Origin: an uncultured Candidatus Saccharibacteria bacterium
GTDB taxonomy: Bacteria; Patescibacteriota; Saccharimonadia; Saccharimonadales; Saccharimonadaceae
DNA length: 5,013 nucleotides
Direction of reading: 5' to 3'
Assembly (NCBI GenBank): GCA_947095985.1
Contig: CAMUPZ010000041.1
Span: forward strand, 1-5,013
A model generated the notes under the pieces. That model was not told where the DNA came from. It did no database searches and saw nothing but the letters and a program-made list of their open reading frames with translations. The position numbers and the translations under genes are program-made. Shown piece by piece: positions 1 through 5,008 of this stretch (its first letter is position 1; the number at the start of each line of letters is the position of its first letter).

Positions 1-53
1 TTGTCGCGAGTTATGTTGGCTGATAATTTGAATTTGGCTTCGATTTCAATCAT
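1..53 (-). CDS. CYTH-domain protein, N-terminus only (gene cut by window edge)
   Basis: An ATG at 53 opens a minus-strand frame of 17 full codons that stays open to the window edge. It begins MIEIEAKFKLSANITRD. The residues E3-I4-E5-A6-K7 match the ExExK signature found at the very N-terminus of CYTH proteins (class IV adenylate cyclase and thiamine triphosphatase families), which bind triphosphate substrates and divalent metal inside a beta-barrel tunnel. The start lies 3 nt after the hydrolase stop codon, so the two genes probably share a transcript. There is no clear Shine-Dalgarno sequence before it, so translational coupling to the hydrolase is plausible. Only the first motif is visible. 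Whether the enzyme is a cyclase, a triphosphatase or something else cannot be told from this piece. Confidence 0.6.
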   Translation of the reverse strand, partial: MIEIEAKFKLSANITRD

Positions 54-56
54 GGT

Positions 57-911
57 CTATTTTCTTAATCTATTTATGCGACGTACGGATTTTAATGGAA
101 TTTCTCCTGTCAAGTGCTGCCTTATAATCCCAGACAAACACTTGGCGTATTTATCGGTAATTTCGTGGCTCTGCATAGTCATTGAGCGGTGGGCTATATT
201 CTTATGCTCTTTGGCTAATTGCTTCAAATTCCGTTCTACAATTAGCGGATCAAGTTTGCCCGACAGAATAGTGATCGGTAGTTTCAATTGTGATATATCA
301 GCCATCGTGGTTTGATTAATAATCGCGGCGTTTAGAGCGGTCAGGAAAGATTTGGCGGTAATTTTATCGGCCTTAAATCCCGCGTCGGGCCATATGTTGT
401 GTCGGTCGGCAAATTGCAGTAGGCGCTTTGAACTCCTTGGGTGCTTGTTGATAAGGCTGTATAGGGCGCGTAATATTTTTTCTGGATGATGGATTTTCTC
501 GTCAGCTTTAGGTTGATATATTGGCGGGCTACATAGGATTAGCGACTGAGTTAATTTTGGATATTTTTTAGCGAGTTCTACGGCTGCCAACGAACCCATA
601 GAATGGCCAATGACGATGTCCAGGCGAGTGATTGATTCGCGGCGCAGAGTAGCGGCGATGCTGGCGGCTTGATCTTGGACATTGTAAGATTTCCAGTCGG
701 GTTTTGGCGAATTGCCAAATCCTAGCATGTCAATAGCAATAACCCGCGTGTCCTTGGGTAGATATTGCGTCAATGGCTTCCAGGTGCGCCATGAGGTGCC
801 TAATCCATGGACAAGTAGAATCGTAGACTTTGGATTGTCTGGACGACAAAAATAATGCACATTTAAGGTGTAAGGAATACGTAGCCAACGATGAATAATC
901 CGGTCAAACAT
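57..911 (-). CDS. alpha/beta-hydrolase fold enzyme, substrate unknown
   Basis: This 284-residue protein is a complete single-domain alpha/beta hydrolase, probably cytoplasmic, as I see no signal peptide or membrane segment. The order of motifs is typical: an oxyanion-hole HGLG at residues 35-38, a DMLGFGNS strand-loop at 61-68, the nucleophile elbow GHSMGS with Ser104, the catalytic acid Asp221 in GKLDP, and the catalytic His249 in SHE. A cap or lid region lies at roughly 130-205. The layout resembles the MhpC/BphD-like and general esterase branch of the fold, but nothing fixes the substrate, so I give no gene name. The C-terminus is basic (KSVRRINRLRK). It lies just beyond the terminator of the ribosomal operon and has its own putative promoter. 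The ATG at 911 is 6 nt from a TATACT box with no Shine-Dalgarno sequence. The stop is TAG. The region looks more A+T-rich than the ribosomal genes. Confidence 0.9.
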   Translation of the reverse strand: MFDRIIHRWLRIPYTLNVHYFCRPDNPKSTILLVHGLGTSWRTWKPLTQYLPKDTRVIAIDMLGFGNSPKPDWKSYNVQDQAASIAATLRRESITRLDIVIGHSMGSLAAVELAKKYPKLTQSLILCSPPIYQPKADEKIHHPEKILRALYSLINKHPRSSKRLLQFADRHNIWPDAGFKADKITAKSFLTALNAAIINQTTMADISQLKLPITILSGKLDPLIVERNLKQLAKEHKNIAHRSMTMQSHEITDKYAKCLSGIIRQHLTGEIPLKSVRRINRLRK

Positions 912-917
912 AGTCTT

Positions 918-923
918 AGTATA
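918..923 (-). promoter_or_regulatory. putative -10 box of the hydrolase gene
   Basis: Read on the minus strand this is TATACT, one base away from the sigma-70 consensus. Exactly 6 nt separate it from the hydrolase ATG, so a start 6 to 7 nt downstream would place the first transcribed base at or next to the A of the ATG. No -35 match is visible: the corresponding positions fall in the loop of the upstream terminator hairpin. The call rests on position and on the lack of a ribosome binding site. Confidence 0.5.
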
Positions 924-927
924 CTAT

Positions 928-964
928 GAAAATACCCCGCCTGCATATGAGACGGGGTATTTTC
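928..964 (-). terminator. intrinsic terminator after rpsI
   Basis: Positions 928-939 and 953-964 form a perfect 12-bp inverted repeat (GAAAATACCCCG and its complement) around a 13-nt loop. On the minus strand the GC core CCCCG/CGGGG is followed by UAUUUU, giving a U-rich 3' arm paired with an A-rich 5' arm. It begins 22 nt after the rpsI stop, where the ribosomal operon should end. The same symmetry could end transcription on the plus strand too, but no plus-strand gene is seen here. Confidence 0.88.
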
Positions 965-986
965 GAGAACTGGCTTCTCCTCTGTT

Positions 987-1385
987 TTAGCGCTTGGAGA
1001 ATTGTTCGCGCTTGCGGGCAGAACGCAGACCGTATTTCTTGCGCTCTTTCTCGCGTGGGTCACGCTTGAGCAGCTCAGCCTTTTTCAAAACTGGGCGCAG
1101 ATCAGCGTGAGCAGCCGTCAATGCTTTGGCGATACCAAGCTTGATGGCGTCAACTTGACCAGCGAGACCACCGCCTTTGACCAAGATGGTAACATCGTAT
1201 TCCTTTTGCTTGCTGACGACAGCTAGTGGATCAGTTACTTCGGCGAGCAAGGTCTTGTTGCCATCCAAGTACTCAGCGGCTGCTTTGCCGTTGATAGTGA
1301 TGGTACCCTTGCCAGGAAGCAAGCGAACACTTGCTGAAGCACTTTTGCGTCGTCCCAAGCCGTAGAAATAGGTATCAGTAGCCAT
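987..1385 (-). CDS. rpsI: 30S ribosomal protein S9
   Basis: S9 is a small-subunit head protein whose C-terminal tail reaches the P-site tRNA. The 132-residue product is near the usual family length. It shows the N-terminal GRRKSASA segment (11-18), the family signature GGLAGQ...GIAKAL (72-89), and the basic tail KYGLRSARKREQFSKR (117-132) ending in the conserved SKR. The ATG at 1385 is 1 nt after the rplM stop. A GAGGT sequence at 1394-1398, inside the last codons of rplM and 8 nt from the ATG, serves as ribosome binding site. It is the last gene of the operon, with the terminator 22 nt beyond its TAA stop. The rplM-rpsI pairing is conserved across bacteria. Confidence 0.98.
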   Translation of the reverse strand: MATDTYFYGLGRRKSASASVRLLPGKGTITINGKAAAEYLDGNKTLLAEVTDPLAVVSKQKEYDVTILVKGGGLAGQVDAIKLGIAKALTAAHADLRPVLKKAELLKRDPREKERKKYGLRSARKREQFSKR

Positions 1386-1386
1386 A

Positions 1387-1818
1387 TTACTTTACCTCAA
1401 CTTTCTCTGGGGTTTGTGCTGCGTGAGCATGCTCGCTGCCGGCAAATACGCGGAGGCGCTTGAGGCGCTCTGCTTGCAATTTGTTCTTTGGCAACATACC
1501 TTTGACAGCTTCTTCAATAATTCGTTCTGGGTGGCGTTCACGCATTTCTTTGAACTGCGTTTCTTTGATGCCGCCTGGGAAACCGCTGTGACGGTAGTAG
1601 TACTTGTCGGTTTCCTTGTAGCCAGTAACGACGGTGTTTGCAGCGTTGATGACTACGACATAGTCGCCACCATCAACGTGCGGTGTGTAGGTTGGCTTGT
1701 ATTTACCAGTCAGGTGTTTGGCAATTTCCGTTGCCAGGCGTCCCAGTGGTAATTCGCTCGCGTCAAACAATACCCAGCGGCGAGAAACTTCAGATGGTTT
1801 TTGTGAATACGTCTTCAT
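1387..1818 (-). CDS. rplM: 50S ribosomal protein L13
   Basis: L13 is an early-assembly protein of the large subunit that binds 23S rRNA. The 143-residue product has the standard length and motifs: RRWVLFDASELPLGRLA (13-29), KHLTGKYKPTYTPHVDGGD (34-52), the YYRHSGFPGG loop (74-83), and RxxRVFAGSEHAHAAQ near the C-terminus (121-135). The frame stays open upstream to an ATG at 1965, but the 49 extra residues do not look like L13 and overlap rplQ. The start at 1818 is fixed by homology and by a strong AGGAGG 9 nt upstream. The start is 1 nt after the rplQ stop, so coupled translation is likely. It is followed by rpsI after 1 nt. Confidence 0.97.
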   Translation of the reverse strand: MKTYSQKPSEVSRRWVLFDASELPLGRLATEIAKHLTGKYKPTYTPHVDGGDYVVVINAANTVVTGYKETDKYYYRHSGFPGGIKETQFKEMRERHPERIIEEAVKGMLPKNKLQAERLKRLRVFAGSEHAHAAQTPEKVEVK

Positions 1819-1819
1819 C

Positions 1820-2206
1820 TTATTTCTCCTCCTTTGGCATTGGTTTGATGTCGTCGACAAACTCGATGATTGCCATTTGCGCGCCGTCGCCAACACGTAG
1901 GCGGGTGCGCTCAACGCGAACGTGTCCGCTGGTGCGGCCGCCGAGTTGTGGGGCAATTTCATCAACCAGTTTGTAAGCGGCAGCGCGGGTGCTGAGTGCT
2001 GCTATCACCTGGCGGCGGCTGGCTAGATCGCCCTTCTTCGCCTTGGTGATGATTTTTTCAATGTGGCGCTTCAGCTCTTTGGCTTTCGGCAAGGTGGTCT
2101 CGATTTTGCCGTGCTCAACCAAGCTGGTTGCCAGGCCCCTCAGCAAGGCTCGCCGTTGATCACGCTCACGGCCGAACTTGCGCCCTTGATATCCGTGTCT
2201 ATGCAT
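1820..2206 (-). CDS. rplQ: 50S ribosomal protein L17
   Basis: L17 binds 23S rRNA near the exit tunnel side of the large subunit. The 128-residue product carries the family signature IETTLPKAKELKRHIEKII (35-53) and an N-terminal segment of the usual MRHR type, here MHRHGYQGRKFGRERDQRRALLRGLA. The C-terminal part GGRTSGHVRVERTRLRVGDGAQMAIIEF (89-116) corresponds to the usual GGYTRI..RRGD..MAIIEL but is about four residues longer in the loop, which may be a lineage trait. The ATG at 2206 lies 2 nt after the rpoA stop, with GGAG at 2215-2218 eight nt before it. As in most bacteria it follows rpoA directly. Confidence 0.97.
   Translation of the reverse strand: MHRHGYQGRKFGRERDQRRALLRGLATSLVEHGKIETTLPKAKELKRHIEKIITKAKKGDLASRRQVIAALSTRAAAYKLVDEIAPQLGGRTSGHVRVERTRLRVGDGAQMAIIEFVDDIKPMPKEEK
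1828..1833 (-). promoter_or_regulatory. Shine-Dalgarno site of rplM
   Basis: AGGAGG on the minus strand, 9 nt before the rplM ATG at 1818. It is encoded by the last codons of rplQ (AAG GAG GAG), so the L17 C-terminus KEEK doubles as the ribosome binding site of the next gene. It decides the rplM start against the longer open frame from 1965. Confidence 0.85.
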
Positions 2207-2208
2207 AG

Positions 2209-3132
2209 TTAAAACTCCAACTCCGCCATCTTGTCGCGTACTTCATCCAGCGCCTTTGAACCAAAGCCTTTCAATTCTCGCAAATCTTGCTCGGTCAAAG
2301 TCACCAGGTCGCGAATCGTGCGGATTTCATTGTTAATCAGCGCGTTCGTCGTGCGGGCGCTTAGGTTTAATTCTTCAATTGACATAGCCAATTCTGACTC
2401 TTCGTCATCTTTGGTTGTGCCAAGTGCTGGCGCACCAGTTACCATGGTGTTGCCTGCTAAGGCTGTGTATTGGTTAACCAGGATTGCCGCTGCTTCTTCA
2501 AATGCCTCGCGTGGAGTAACTGTACCGTTGGTTTCAACAGTAATTGCTAGTTTATCCAAGTTTGTCTCTTGACCAACGCGGGTTGAGTCAACTTTATAGC
2601 GGACGCGCAGCACTGGCGAGTACATTGCATCAATAGCAATCATGTCACTGTGCAAGCGGTTTTCGCTTGACTCTTCAATTGTCTGGTAACCGCAACCTGC
2701 TTCTGCCACCAAATCCATCACCAAATGCTTGTTTGGATCGTCAATTGTAGCAATTACTTGCTCTGGGTTAACGACTTCAACATCAGCGTTTGTCTTGATA
2801 TCAGCGGCAGTTACTTCGCCAGCGCCAGACTTTTCAAGACGCAATTCAACTGGTTCGTCAGTAAATACGCGCAAGTGAACGTTTTTCAGGTTAAGCATGA
2901 TGTCAACAACATCTTCTTTGATGCCTTCAACAGTGGTAAACTCGTGAGTTGCGCCCTCAATCTTGAAAGCGACAATCGCACCACCACGAACACTTGATAG
3001 TAAGACGCGCCTTAGCGAATTACCAAGCGTATTGCCATAGCCTGGGTGAAGCGGTTCGATTAGAAAAGTAGCACTGGTCGCGGAAATATCATCAACGCTC
3101 GCGAGTGCTGGATTGTAAATTGCTTTTGCCAT
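2209..3132 (-). CDS. rpoA: DNA-directed RNA polymerase subunit alpha
   Basis: The alpha subunit dimerises to nucleate RNA polymerase assembly, and its C-terminal domain contacts promoter UP elements and activators. The 307-residue product is slightly shorter than the 329 of E. coli. The N-terminal domain shows HPGYGNTLGNSLRRVLLSS (29-47), the assembly region, and the conserved EGIKEDVVDIMLNLK stretch (69-83). An acidic linker (about 241-248) precedes the C-terminal domain at about 250-307. There Arg260 and Asn263 match E. coli R265 and N268, and the helix-hairpin-helix LKGFGSKALDEV (287-298) keeps Gly291, Lys293 and Glu297, so DNA contact looks intact. The 21-nt gap after rpsD holds AGGGA at 3139-3143, a modest ribosome binding site. 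rplQ follows after 2 nt. Confidence 0.98.
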   Translation of the reverse strand: MAKAIYNPALASVDDISATSATFLIEPLHPGYGNTLGNSLRRVLLSSVRGGAIVAFKIEGATHEFTTVEGIKEDVVDIMLNLKNVHLRVFTDEPVELRLEKSGAGEVTAADIKTNADVEVVNPEQVIATIDDPNKHLVMDLVAEAGCGYQTIEESSENRLHSDMIAIDAMYSPVLRVRYKVDSTRVGQETNLDKLAITVETNGTVTPREAFEEAAAILVNQYTALAGNTMVTGAPALGTTKDDEESELAMSIEELNLSARTTNALINNEIRTIRDLVTLTEQDLRELKGFGSKALDEVRDKMAELEF

Positions 3133-3153
3133 AATTCTTCCCTAACCCTTCTT

Positions 3154-3774
3154 TTATCGTGAGTAATACTCAACAATTAATTGCTCGTTGATGTCAGCTT
3201 CTGCTTCCTCGCGCTTTGGCAAACCAGTCACTTCAATCTTCAGCTTCTTGCTATCGCTCTTTAGCCAGCTCAGTGGGCCTTGGATTGAATTGTTGATTAC
3301 ATCTTCAATGTGCGTAAAGTACTCAGATTTGGTACTCTTTGGACGAACAGTAATAACGTCACCAGCCTTAACGCGAATCGATGGAATATCGACGCGACGG
3401 CCGTTTAGTTCAAAGTGGCCGTGGCTAACCAGCTGACGAGCAGCGCGGCGGCTAACAGCGAATCCAGAACGATAAACGACGTTATCCAAGCGGCGCTCCA
3501 GCAGCTTCAACAGGTTCTCGCCCGCCAAGCCTTCTTGGGCGCGGGTTGCTTCGTTCATCAACCGTGCAAATTGCTTTTCAACCAAGCCGTACAATCGGCG
3601 AACCTTCTGCTTTTCGCGCAGCTGTGTAGCGTATAGACTTGGCTTATTCTGGCGACCGTGTGCGTGCTGACCTGGAATGCCAGATTTCCGTGCCAAAACT
3701 TTATGTGCTTTTGGATGAAGCGCATAACCTTCGCGGCGGCTTTGCTTGACAATCGGTGAATTATCTCGTGCCAT
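3154..3774 (-). CDS. rpsD: 30S ribosomal protein S4
   Basis: S4 is a primary 16S rRNA binding protein that starts 30S assembly and in several bacteria also represses its own operon. The 206-residue product has the usual length. It shows SRREG (12-16), PGQH (34-37), the signature QLREKQKVRRLYG (51-63), the S4 RNA-binding domain (about 92-143, with RLDNVVYRSGFAVSRRAARQL), and the C-terminal ADINEQLIVEYYSR (193-206). It has no cysteine at all, so it lacks the zinc-binding N-terminal cluster of the C+ forms. The ATG at 3774 is 2 nt after the rpsK stop, with a strong GGAGGG at 3782-3787 seven nt before it. The tight junction leaves no room for the separate rpsD leader that S4 binds in Bacillus. 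Confidence 0.98.
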   Translation of the reverse strand: MARDNSPIVKQSRREGYALHPKAHKVLARKSGIPGQHAHGRQNKPSLYATQLREKQKVRRLYGLVEKQFARLMNEATRAQEGLAGENLLKLLERRLDNVVYRSGFAVSRRAARQLVSHGHFELNGRRVDIPSIRVKAGDVITVRPKSTKSEYFTHIEDVINNSIQGPLSWLKSDSKKLKIEVTGLPKREEAEADINEQLIVEYYSR

Positions 3775-3776
3775 AA

Positions 3777-4166
3777 TTATGCCCTCCGTGCCTTTCGTGG
3801 ACGAACACCGCCGTGAGGCACGCCAGTTACGTCCTTAATGCTTTCTACTGAGATGTCGAACGCGCCAACCGCACGAATAGCGGCATCACGGCCCAAGCCG
3901 ACACCTTTGACGAAAACGTCAACTGATTTCAAACCATACTGAGTTTTCGCAGCTTCAGCAGCTTTCTCAGCAGCAACCTGTGAAGCATAGGCGGTGCCTT
4001 TTTTGCTACCGCGGAAACCACATGCGCCAGCTGATGAAGCGGTCAACACGTTACCCTTCTTGTCAGAAAAGGTAACAATGGTGTTGTTAAATGTTGCTTG
4101 AATGTGCAGCTGACCAGCTGGGACTGATCGGCGCTGCTTCTTCTTGGTAGATTTTGCGTCTGCCAT
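3777..4166 (-). CDS. rpsK: 30S ribosomal protein S11
   Basis: S11 sits in the 30S platform next to 16S rRNA helix 45 and S18, near the E site. The 129-residue product equals the E. coli length. It has HIQATFNNTIVTFSD (21-35), GACGFRGSKKGTAYASQVAAE (47-67) and the KGVGLGRDAAIRAV segment (87-100), where the more common form is KGPGxGRE. The C-terminal motif is DVTGVPHGGVRPRK (112-125) in place of the usual DVTPxPHNGCRPPK, so Pro115, Asn119 and Cys121 of the E. coli protein are Gly, Gly and Val. AAAGGA at 4174-4179 lies 7 nt before the ATG in a 15-nt gap after rpsM. Identity is certain despite the changed motif. Confidence 0.97.
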   Translation of the reverse strand: MADAKSTKKKQRRSVPAGQLHIQATFNNTIVTFSDKKGNVLTASSAGACGFRGSKKGTAYASQVAAEKAAEAAKTQYGLKSVDVFVKGVGLGRDAAIRAVGAFDISVESIKDVTGVPHGGVRPRKARRA

Positions 4167-4181
4167 TTCTTAGTCCTTTCT

Positions 4182-4568
4182 TTAGGTCTTACTTGCTGCT
4201 TTTGGTTGTGTGCCGCCCACGGCGATGGCGCGACCCTTGCGAGTTCGTGCATTCGTACGAGTCCGCTGTCCGCGTGTTGGCAGTCCTGCTTTGTGGCGAA
4301 GACCGCGATAGGCGTTGATATCCTTCAAGCGCTTAATGTTGTTAGTCACCAAGCGCTGGAGATCACCCTCAACGGTGTATTCGCTGTCGATAATTTCGCG
4401 AATCTTGTTTTCTTCAGCCTCGGTGAGATCTTTCACCCGAGTGGTCGGCTCAATCTTAGCCGCCGCAAGGATGCTCGAAGCGTGCTTTGGCCCAATCCCA
4501 TAAATATAGGTGAGCGCGATTTGCACTTGCTTCTCTGTTGGGATAACTACCCCAGCAATTCGAGCCAT
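4182..4568 (-). CDS. rpsM: 30S ribosomal protein S13
   Basis: S13 is a 30S head protein that contacts the P-site tRNA and forms intersubunit bridges with the large subunit. The 128-residue product starts with the typical MARIAGVVIP, has the helix-two-turn-helix segment around YIYGIGPKHASSIL (21-34), the conserved AYRGLRHKAGLPTRGQRT (86-103) and TNARTRKG (105-112). A C-terminal tail of 16 residues rich in Ala, Gly, Lys and Thr follows the last conserved lysine-glycine, somewhat longer than in many bacteria. The ATG at 4568 lies 2 nt after the rpmJ stop, with AGGG at 4575-4578 as a modest ribosome binding site inside the end of rpmJ. Confidence 0.97.
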   Translation of the reverse strand: MARIAGVVIPTEKQVQIALTYIYGIGPKHASSILAAAKIEPTTRVKDLTEAEENKIREIIDSEYTVEGDLQRLVTNNIKRLKDINAYRGLRHKAGLPTRGQRTRTNARTRKGRAIAVGGTQPKAASKT

Positions 4569-4570
4569 GC

Positions 4571-4687
4571 TTAACCCTGCCTTTGCTTGTTCTTAGGTTT
4601 TTTCTTGTTGATGACGTACAACCGACCTTTACGGCGGACAAACTTGTCATCGGGGCTGATTTTTTTCACACCTGCACGAACTTTCAT
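4571..4687 (-). CDS. rpmJ: 50S ribosomal protein L36, zinc-free form
   Basis: This 38-residue basic protein starts MKVRAGVKKI and ends KNKQRQG, both diagnostic of L36, the smallest large-subunit protein, which packs into 23S rRNA near the base of the L7/L12 stalk. The standard zinc ribbon uses Cys11, Cys14, Cys27 and a His near 33. Here residues 11, 14, 27 and 33 are Ser, Asp, Asn and Asn, and the protein has no cysteine or histidine, so it cannot bind zinc in the usual way. It sits in its normal place between infA and rpsM, 54 nt after infA and 2 nt before rpsM. The stop is TAA. The nearest ribosome binding site, GGGAG, is rather far at 13 nt. Confidence 0.95.
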   Translation of the reverse strand: MKVRAGVKKISPDDKFVRRKGRLYVINKKKPKNKQRQG

Positions 4688-4697
4688 AAAGTGCTCA

Positions 4698-4726
4698 AAT
4701 CTCCCTTCCCGAGTAAACCCGAGATT
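4698..4726 (-). repeat. inverted repeat in the infA-rpmJ gap
   Basis: AATCTC at 4698-4703 and GAGATT at 4721-4726 (plus-strand reading) are perfect complements separated by 17 nt. In the mRNA this could form a 6-bp hairpin whose 3' arm covers part of the rpmJ ribosome binding site. Within it, CCCGAG occurs twice in direct orientation (4708-4713 and 4718-4723). The stem is short and might be chance. Confidence 0.3.
4701..4705 (-). promoter_or_regulatory. weak Shine-Dalgarno candidate of rpmJ
   Basis: GGGAG on the minus strand, 13 nt before the rpmJ ATG at 4687, longer than the usual 5 to 9 nt. Three of its bases (4701-4703) are part of an inverted repeat arm (4698-4703), so access could depend on folding. 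No better site lies closer to the start. Confidence 0.4.
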
Positions 4727-4735
4727 AACGTTAAT
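4724..4735. repeat. perfect 12-nt palindrome ATTAACGTTAAT
   Basis: ATTAACGTTAAT reads the same on both strands and lies in the 54-nt gap just after the infA stop. It could be a protein-binding site or a small stem. It overlaps the upstream arm of the neighbouring inverted repeat, so the two structures cannot form together. No known operator is recognised. Confidence 0.35.
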
Positions 4736-4741
4736 ATTTGA

Positions 4742-4987
4742 CTACCGGCCCTGCTGGGGTCGATCGTCACGTAGGCGGAAGCTGATTCGTCCCTTTGTAA
4801 GATCGTAAGGGGTCATCTCAACCTCAACCTTATCACCAGGCACCAGGCGAATATAGTGCTTGCGCATTCGTCCTGAAATGTGCGCGATGATACTATGGCC
4901 ATTCTCCAGTTCCACCCTAAATTGAGTATTAGGCAGTGCTTCCACTACCTTTCCTACCATTTTGATGACTTCCTTTTGACTCGCCAT
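4742..4987 (-). CDS. infA: translation initiation factor IF-1
   Basis: IF-1 binds the 30S A site during initiation and works with IF-2 and IF-3. The 81-residue product is a single S1-like OB fold with the hallmark stretches VVEALPNTQFRVELENGH (14-31), AHISGRMRKHYIRLVPGD (35-52) and TPYDLTKGRISFR (59-71). About nine extra residues, RDDRPQQGR, follow the point where the typical 72-residue protein ends. The start at 4987 aligns the N-terminus (MASQKEVIKMVGKVVEALPN) with the family. There is no Shine-Dalgarno sequence upstream, but a TATAAT box lies 15 nt before the ATG, so the leader would be very short. The stop is TAG. infA between the spc-type genes and rpmJ is the usual position in many bacteria. 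What lies upstream is outside the window. Confidence 0.97.
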   Translation of the reverse strand: MASQKEVIKMVGKVVEALPNTQFRVELENGHSIIAHISGRMRKHYIRLVPGDKVEVEMTPYDLTKGRISFRLRDDRPQQGR

Positions 4988-5002
4988 AAGTTACAGTTGT
5001 CA

Positions 5003-5008
5003 ATTATA
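5003..5008 (-). promoter_or_regulatory. putative -10 box upstream of infA
   Basis: The minus strand reads a perfect TATAAT here, 15 nt before the infA ATG. A start site 6 to 8 nt downstream would give an untranslated leader of only about 7 to 10 nt with no Shine-Dalgarno sequence. The -35 region would lie beyond the window edge and cannot be checked. Confidence 0.5.

Noticed and set aside
1..315. Plus-strand open frame of 104 codons
   Set aside because: It lies antisense to the hydrolase, whose catalytic motifs are intact, and its product shows no recognisable domain.
863..1063. Minus-strand open frame of 66 codons across the terminator
   Set aside because: It overlaps the end of rpsI in another frame, runs through the terminator hairpin and into the hydrolase start. 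It is a shadow frame.
1819..1965. Longer open frame upstream of rplM that would add 49 residues
   Set aside because: The extension overlaps rplQ, resembles no L13 N-terminus, and the strong AGGAGG points to the ATG at 1818.
4043..4252. Minus-strand open frame of 69 codons bridging rpsM and rpsK
   Set aside because: It is out of frame with both genes and covers their junction. Both ribosomal proteins are complete without it.
4206..4574. Plus-strand open frame of 122 codons antisense to rpsM
   Set aside because: rpsM is a certain gene on the other strand, and the predicted product has no known features.
4998..5003. TTGACA, a perfect -35 consensus on the minus strand near infA
   Set aside because: It overlaps the TATAAT box by one base, and no -10 box follows at 16 to 18 nt, where the infA coding region already begins. 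Probably chance.
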